Below, one piece after another: positions 59,737 through 64,000 of a stretch of 64,000 nucleotides of DNA (position 1 is its first letter; the number at the start of each line of letters is the position of its first letter). The position numbers and the translations under genes are program-made. Source of the stretch: Anagrus nilaparvatae. Taxonomy: Eukaryota; Arthropoda; Insecta; Hymenoptera; Mymaridae. The stretch spans positions 3,472,001-3,536,000 of the forward strand of contig JAKSXM010000156.1 in NCBI GenBank assembly GCA_022575985.1, read 5' to 3'. The notes under the pieces were generated by a model. The model had not been told where the DNA came from. It made no database searches and was given only the letters and a program-made list of their open reading frames with translations.

Positions 59737-59967
59737 ATTTAAATTGTTATAATAATTAAAATATTCACAACAAAATTTTATCAGCATTATCATTTTTAAA
59801 AATCAAGTGACTCGATCGGAGTTAAATTTAAAAATTTTTTGTACAATACATTATTATGTCTAAAAAAATTATTTTTATTCATGCAATTAAAAAACAAAAA
59901 ATTTATATGCTTATAATATTTCATGTTAGACTAATAGTTTTCCAAAATATCTTTAATCATCAAAAAA

Positions 59968-60345
59968 TTAAAGCTTTGTTAAAGGTAAAGCATTAGGAGC
60001 CATTTGATAAATATCATGATTATTATGAGTTATTTTTAAGATAAAATTATCCTTACGATTACTTTTTACATAATTTGTCATTTTTATGAATTTAGGCGTT
60101 AAATTTCTACATGTCACAATATTCAGTTCTTGAAGTTTTAGTAGTTTTTTAACTGATTCTATTCGCCAATCATTCATAATATCTGTTTTGGAGACATTTA
60201 AAATAATTAAATCTGAATGTACATTTATACCTCTAATACCAATATTTGTAAATCCAGAATTGCTAATATCTAAAAATTTAAAATTTTTACATTTTCCTAT
60301 GCTTGCTAATATATAATCGATATTTTCACCACCAATTTTGTCAAT
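59968..60345 (-). pseudogene. F-box/LRR paralogue fragment 3
   Basis: The open frame runs from 60345 to a stop at 59968: KIGGENIDYILASIGKCKNF, then KFLDISNSGFTNIGIRGI.. and KLLKLQELNIVTCRNLTPKF. The CKNFKFL unit and the C-terminal layout match F-box genes 1 and 2. A stop just upstream and no F-box nearby mark it as a 5'-deleted remnant. Confidence 0.65.
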
Positions 60346-60499
60346 TTACAAGTTTATCAATTTTAAAGTTCTTTTAAAAATAATTATTTTGCATTCAAGC
60401 CTAATTTCTTGCAATTATTGCACAATTTCACCTTCTAATCTTTTAATTAATAATAATTTGACATTTTTTTTTAAATAACCCAAAACGAAGAAGTTATGT

Positions 60500-60562
60500 A
60501 AAAATTTACGTAAAAAATTAGGTAAAAAATTACGTAAATTTTTACCTAAATTTTTACGTAAA
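60500..60562. repeat. Palindrome of TACGTAAAAATT-type motifs
   Basis: A nearly self-complementary stretch centred near 60534, with arms containing TACGTAAAAAATTAGGTAAA. Confidence 0.65.
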
Positions 60563-61384
60563 AATATGGGTGAAATTTTTCAATGCTATTGCATCTACTT
60601 TTAGCATTACCCAGAAACAATGGTTCCGAGAGCCCCATTTAGGTATTCAGTGACTTTATAACCGTATTGCCTATCATTTTGAGGGCAATTAAAAAAATCT
60701 ATTATAAAATATGTCAAAATCACCTGAAAAATACAAAATATTTTCTTACACTAATTAATTTTTTGATAATTAATTAATTATTTATTTTAAATTATTTATA
60801 ATTTTTATAATTTTATTAATTTCATTAATAATTTTAAATTAATTTATATTACATTTATAATTTTACTGAGAAATCTTTACATCTAGTAAAAGTGATAAAT
60901 ACAAGTTATAAAAATAGCAAACTGTATGGTAATTTTGCGTAGCATTTATGCATTATACCTAGCGCTCAGCTGTAAATAAACATGTTCCATGCATTTAGGT
61001 TGTGTTTACACAAACCGGTTATAAGTTTTTTATATTTGAGTTCAATTCTTATAAGAATTAAAAAAATATAGGTTTATTATTTGATTTAAATTATTCTCAT
61101 ATTTTTAGACCTAGCAACGAATAGATGAATTATTAAAATTAATTCAAATATTCGTATTACGTGAACAATACAATAAGTTGATAAGAAATTCCAAGTGACT
61201 AAAAACTATCTACCGCCATGTAAAGGGAATTTTTGGATAAGAAAAAAATAAAATGAGATATTGTATCTTTTAAAGGCATTGAATTTAAAAAAAAAAATTG
61301 AAACCATAGATATTGGAATCTAGATCCTGAGAGAATTTATCTTAACCAAATGATTCATGATTTTTCTGTTTAAATAAAACCAAA
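60563..61384. other. AT-rich DNA, nothing recognised
   Basis: No gene, RNA gene or clear repeat pair was found. Confidence 0.5.
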
Positions 61385-61942
61385 GATATTTATTTACCTT
61401 TGATAAAAATTTATACCTCTGCTAGATACCTCATGTTGATTATTACTGGAAAATTATTCTAGACAATGAATCACTTTTTTGGAAAAAAAATGATTAAAAA
61501 GTCCAAGAAACTAAATATATTTGTAAAGATTTCTTAATTGTTATTTTTTAGAAAATACCAATATTATTTTTCTAATAATGTGCTCCCCTTCTCTATATAC
61601 TAATAACCGCTACTCGTGGCGCTTATTACAACTTCAGGTACTATCATATTGAACGATGCAATTAACTTATGCCAAATTCTGGCTATAATAAAAATAGAAA
61701 TTGGTTGTTGCTACCGGAAGTCCGCTTGGCAACCAAGTTTTTTTTTATGACAAATAAAGTCTGAGATAATACTTCCCAAATTAGAGTATAAAAACGTGAT
61801 AAAAATTAGTATTTTTCTAAAAAGTTTACCGTGCAAATTAAAACATTATTTTTATCATGTTGGCATTCGCAATTCGTCTTTTTTACATATACTAAAAACC
61901 ATCAATGACGGGAAAAGCGAAGCTAGCTATTTTAGAAAAACG
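61385..61942 (+). repeat. Dispersed repeat R16, copy 2
   Basis: Colinear with 16130-16590 (see that entry), with an additional GC-richer block at about 61600-61735 (GCTACTCGTGGCGC.., CCGGAAGTCCGCTTGGC). It abuts a reversed GGAACC copy. Confidence 0.7.
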
Positions 61943-62440
61943 CTGCCAAGTAATTGGCACTATGGTTCCTCGTTAACAATAAAAAAATATTCTTAATGGT
62001 CTATTTTACCTAGTAAAAACAATAATACTAGATATTAGTACTTTCATAGAAAAAAATTCAGTACTACGTCCTCCAAAAAAAATATTGCTATTATTTTAAT
62101 TTTTTTATGTAAAGCATTTGGAAAAAAAAAATTTCAAAAAATTAAGTTTCAGATCCAACAAATTGACTATAAAAAATATTTCTAAAACTAGTACTCCCAC
62201 AGAAAAATACGAGGTACTACTTTCAAAAAGGAAAAAAATATTGCTGTTTTTTTTTATTTTTTTATGCAAAAAGTTTAGAGAAAAAAAATTCAAAAAATAA
62301 AGTGTCAGATGGGAGATATCGAGTAATAACCATATTTTCAGATATTGGTACTTTTATAGGAAAAATTTAGGTACTACATTCAAAAAGGAAAAAATGTTGC
62401 TATTTTTTTTATTTTTTAAAGTATTAAACAAACCTTGGCA
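61943..62440 (-). repeat. GGAACC repeat family, copy F (reversed, truncated)
   Basis: It starts with the complement of the family 3' end (GCTGCCAAGTAATTGGCACT, then ATGGTTCCTC) and continues through three monomers in reverse before fading out. Its end sequence matches copy C most closely. Confidence 0.75.
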
Positions 62441-62579
62441 ATAAAAAAAGAATGCCCCAGATTTATTTATTTTCATAAATGAAGAATGTCCTAAATCGCA
62501 GTTAAGTAGCATTCTCGGTTTCGCCTCGGAAGGGAATTTACGTAAAATTTGAGATATTCTTTAGGCCTAGCTGGCTAGC

Positions 62580-62865
62580 TAAGTTCAGTTTAGCCAAGAG
62601 TTTAGCGAACTCATCTCTCATACTATACATTAATTATTATTAATCAGTGGCGGATCTAGAAAATTTTTTTTTTTGGGGGGGGGGGTCATTTCAATCAGAT
62701 TACATATATAAAAAATACATCTATAAAAAAATTTTTTCAATTAATTAATTGAATATAAATATTAAACAGTATTAATAATAATTAATGTATATTACAAAAA
62801 AATAAACACTAAATCATGTTAGGTTAGTATGAGAAATGAGTTGGCTAAACTGAATTTTTTTTGCG
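62580..62865. mobile_element. Inverted-repeat element with hAT-like end inside
   Basis: AGTTCAGTTTAGCCAA and CATCTCTCATACTA (about 62583-62628) have inverted partners at about 62828-62863. CAGTGGCGGATCTAGAAAAT at about 62644 repeats the hAT-like end seen at 33.13-33.33 kb, here as a single end. Confidence 0.6.
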
Positions 62866-63227
62866 ATTTCACTTGCGCTTGCGTTTTACGGAGCATTTTC
62901 GCGGTTATGTAGACTAGGCCTTACTTTTCTTGATATAAGCCGTAAATATACTATTCCACGCGAAAATTTATCATTAAGAGATTTTATTTTATTTTTTTAA
63001 TTTTCAAAATTTAAACCAATGAAATATAAAAAATAATTATTAAATTATAATTAAATAATAATTAAATAATTATTAGAATATTAGAAATTATAAGATACAA
63101 CAATGAATTTACGAGAGCGGCCACTAGTTTCGCTTCTTTGTTAATCTTTAAAGGAGGAGGAAACCTAAAGATAGACCACAACCAATCAGGCTTGCAACCA
63201 ATATTTTATCCAAAGTTATCCACAGTT

Positions 63228-63399
63228 ATTGAGTCCGATCCTTCCCCACTCTAAAGAAATTTTTATCATTCTCTCATTGGCAGATTTAAATTCCGGACTT
63301 AAAGTTTCAGAAATTTCCGTTAACAGCACCAATTTTTAACTTCTGTCATTGGTGCCAGACCTAAATTTAAACAAGGAGTGGGGAAGGGTCAGACTCAAT
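63228..63399. mobile_element. MITE with GAGTCCGATCCTTCCCCACTC-type ends
   Basis: ATTGAGTCCGATCCTTCCCC at the left and its near-complement ending at 63399 form terminal inverted repeats of about 24 bp around a 120-bp core. A part copy is at 58107-58172. Confidence 0.75.
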
Positions 63400-63673
63400 T
63401 TTATAAAAAATATTAGTATCTTAGTCACTTCGACAAAAAGCAAGAGTTTGGATGTTTATAAATTTAAACTTGCGTTTTAAAATAAAAGTTAGTGATACTT
63501 GAATATTTTCAGAATATTTTTTGAATTTATTGACCAAATGGAATAAAATGTAAAAAATTTATGCATAGTTTACAAAAATTTTTTTATTGCTGTTATTGAA
63601 GCGACGTTTCGTCAAATTTCAATTTATAAAAAAATAAAATAAATTTGGTAATTTCATATTAAACTGTAATAAA

Positions 63674-63773
63674 ATGAAAAATAAAACTACCGAAGTATTT
63701 CAACTGTTATTCAAGAGTCTCAACAATATTTTTAAAAAATTAAAGAATAAAAGAATAATTGCTGGTAAAAATG
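63674..63773 (+). CDS. Probable first coding exon of a gene running off the right edge
   Basis: ATG at 63674 opens 33 codons (MKNKTTEVFQLLFKSLNNIF, then KKLKNKRIIAGKN) and ends in phase 1 at a strong donor, ATG then GTAAGTA. The basic, amphipathic N-terminus could be a helix or organelle-targeting segment. The length and spacing loosely recall the start of NDUFAF2/mimitin-like complex I assembly factors, but the match is too weak to name. The rest lies outside the window. Confidence 0.4.
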
Positions 63774-64000
63774 GTAAGTAATAGAAAGATCAATTAATAA
63801 AAAGTTTACAAAGTTCTTGATCAGAATCAAACTCGACTTATGGTGTGCGGTGAGAGTGTGGAATTAATTTTTCACAAATTCCATAAAATCATATTTTCTA
63901 CTTTTAAAAGAGTGAAATGTAAGTGAATTTTCCTCATCAAATTATTCGTATTTTGATTGATCACGCTGATTTTGTGATGCTCATGGTTCATATTTTTTAT

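Noticed and set aside
1..64000. Integrated viral or bracovirus-type segment
   Set aside because: Looked for viral structural, polymerase or ankyrin/PTP-type genes because a parasitoid host is possible; none seen.

Overview
This is a eukaryotic nuclear window, very AT-rich by eye (about three quarters A+T), with short spliceosomal exons, GT-AG introns and a very high load of transposon-derived DNA. The intact or broken host genes are a two-domain LOTUS (OST-HTH) protein and a small family of F-box/leucine-rich-repeat (LRR) proteins. GC-poor insect genomes with many divergent F-box/LRR paralogues are typical of parasitoid wasps such as aphidiine braconids; that placement is an inference from composition and gene style, not a proven identity.

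Layout. 1-3 kb: AT-rich DNA and an unrecognised two-exon reading frame (minus). 3.25-8.13 kb: three foldback elements in a row, the first a piggyBac-type non-autonomous element with TTAA target duplications. 9.7-10.6 kb: a four-exon LOTUS-domain gene (minus) with TATA box and polyadenylation signal. 11.5-18.9 kb: a small MITE, a GC-richer island holding a TATA/initiator pair, a long copy of a dispersed repeat family (here called the GGAACC family) and other repeats. 18.9-25.5 kb: an LTR retrotransposon on the minus strand with gag only, a roughly 1.03-kb 5' LTR containing a perfect heat-shock element, and a truncated 3' LTR.

26.3-34.25 kb: one F-box/LRR gene (minus) whose second exon has been split by a 507-bp MITE and a 4.1-kb 5'-truncated LINE. 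The LINE is itself hit by a second LINE fragment and a 2.1-kb foldback element. Removing the two gene-level insertions and one copy of each target duplication restores a 476-codon frame. A second F-box/LRR gene (39.9-40.7 kb) has a one-base frameshift, and a third fragment lies at 59.97-60.35 kb. All three are on the minus strand, so this is a decaying tandem paralogue cluster.

34.5-46.6 kb: MITEs, foldbacks, minisatellites, two Pol III-type tRNA-like sequences and another GGAACC-family copy carrying a Harbinger-like insertion. 47-53.3 kb: a satellite field with three repeat units (about 168, 115 and 45 bp). 53.5-64 kb: further foldbacks, a Helitron-like end, two more GGAACC copies, an hAT-like end, and a probable first exon of a plus-strand gene running off the right edge.

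The window therefore has little working coding capacity. Its main content is a record of transposon nesting in and around an F-box/LRR cluster. Repeat calls rest on pairs of matching segments seen inside the window; splice models rest on phase, splice-site motifs and frame arithmetic. No database search was possible.
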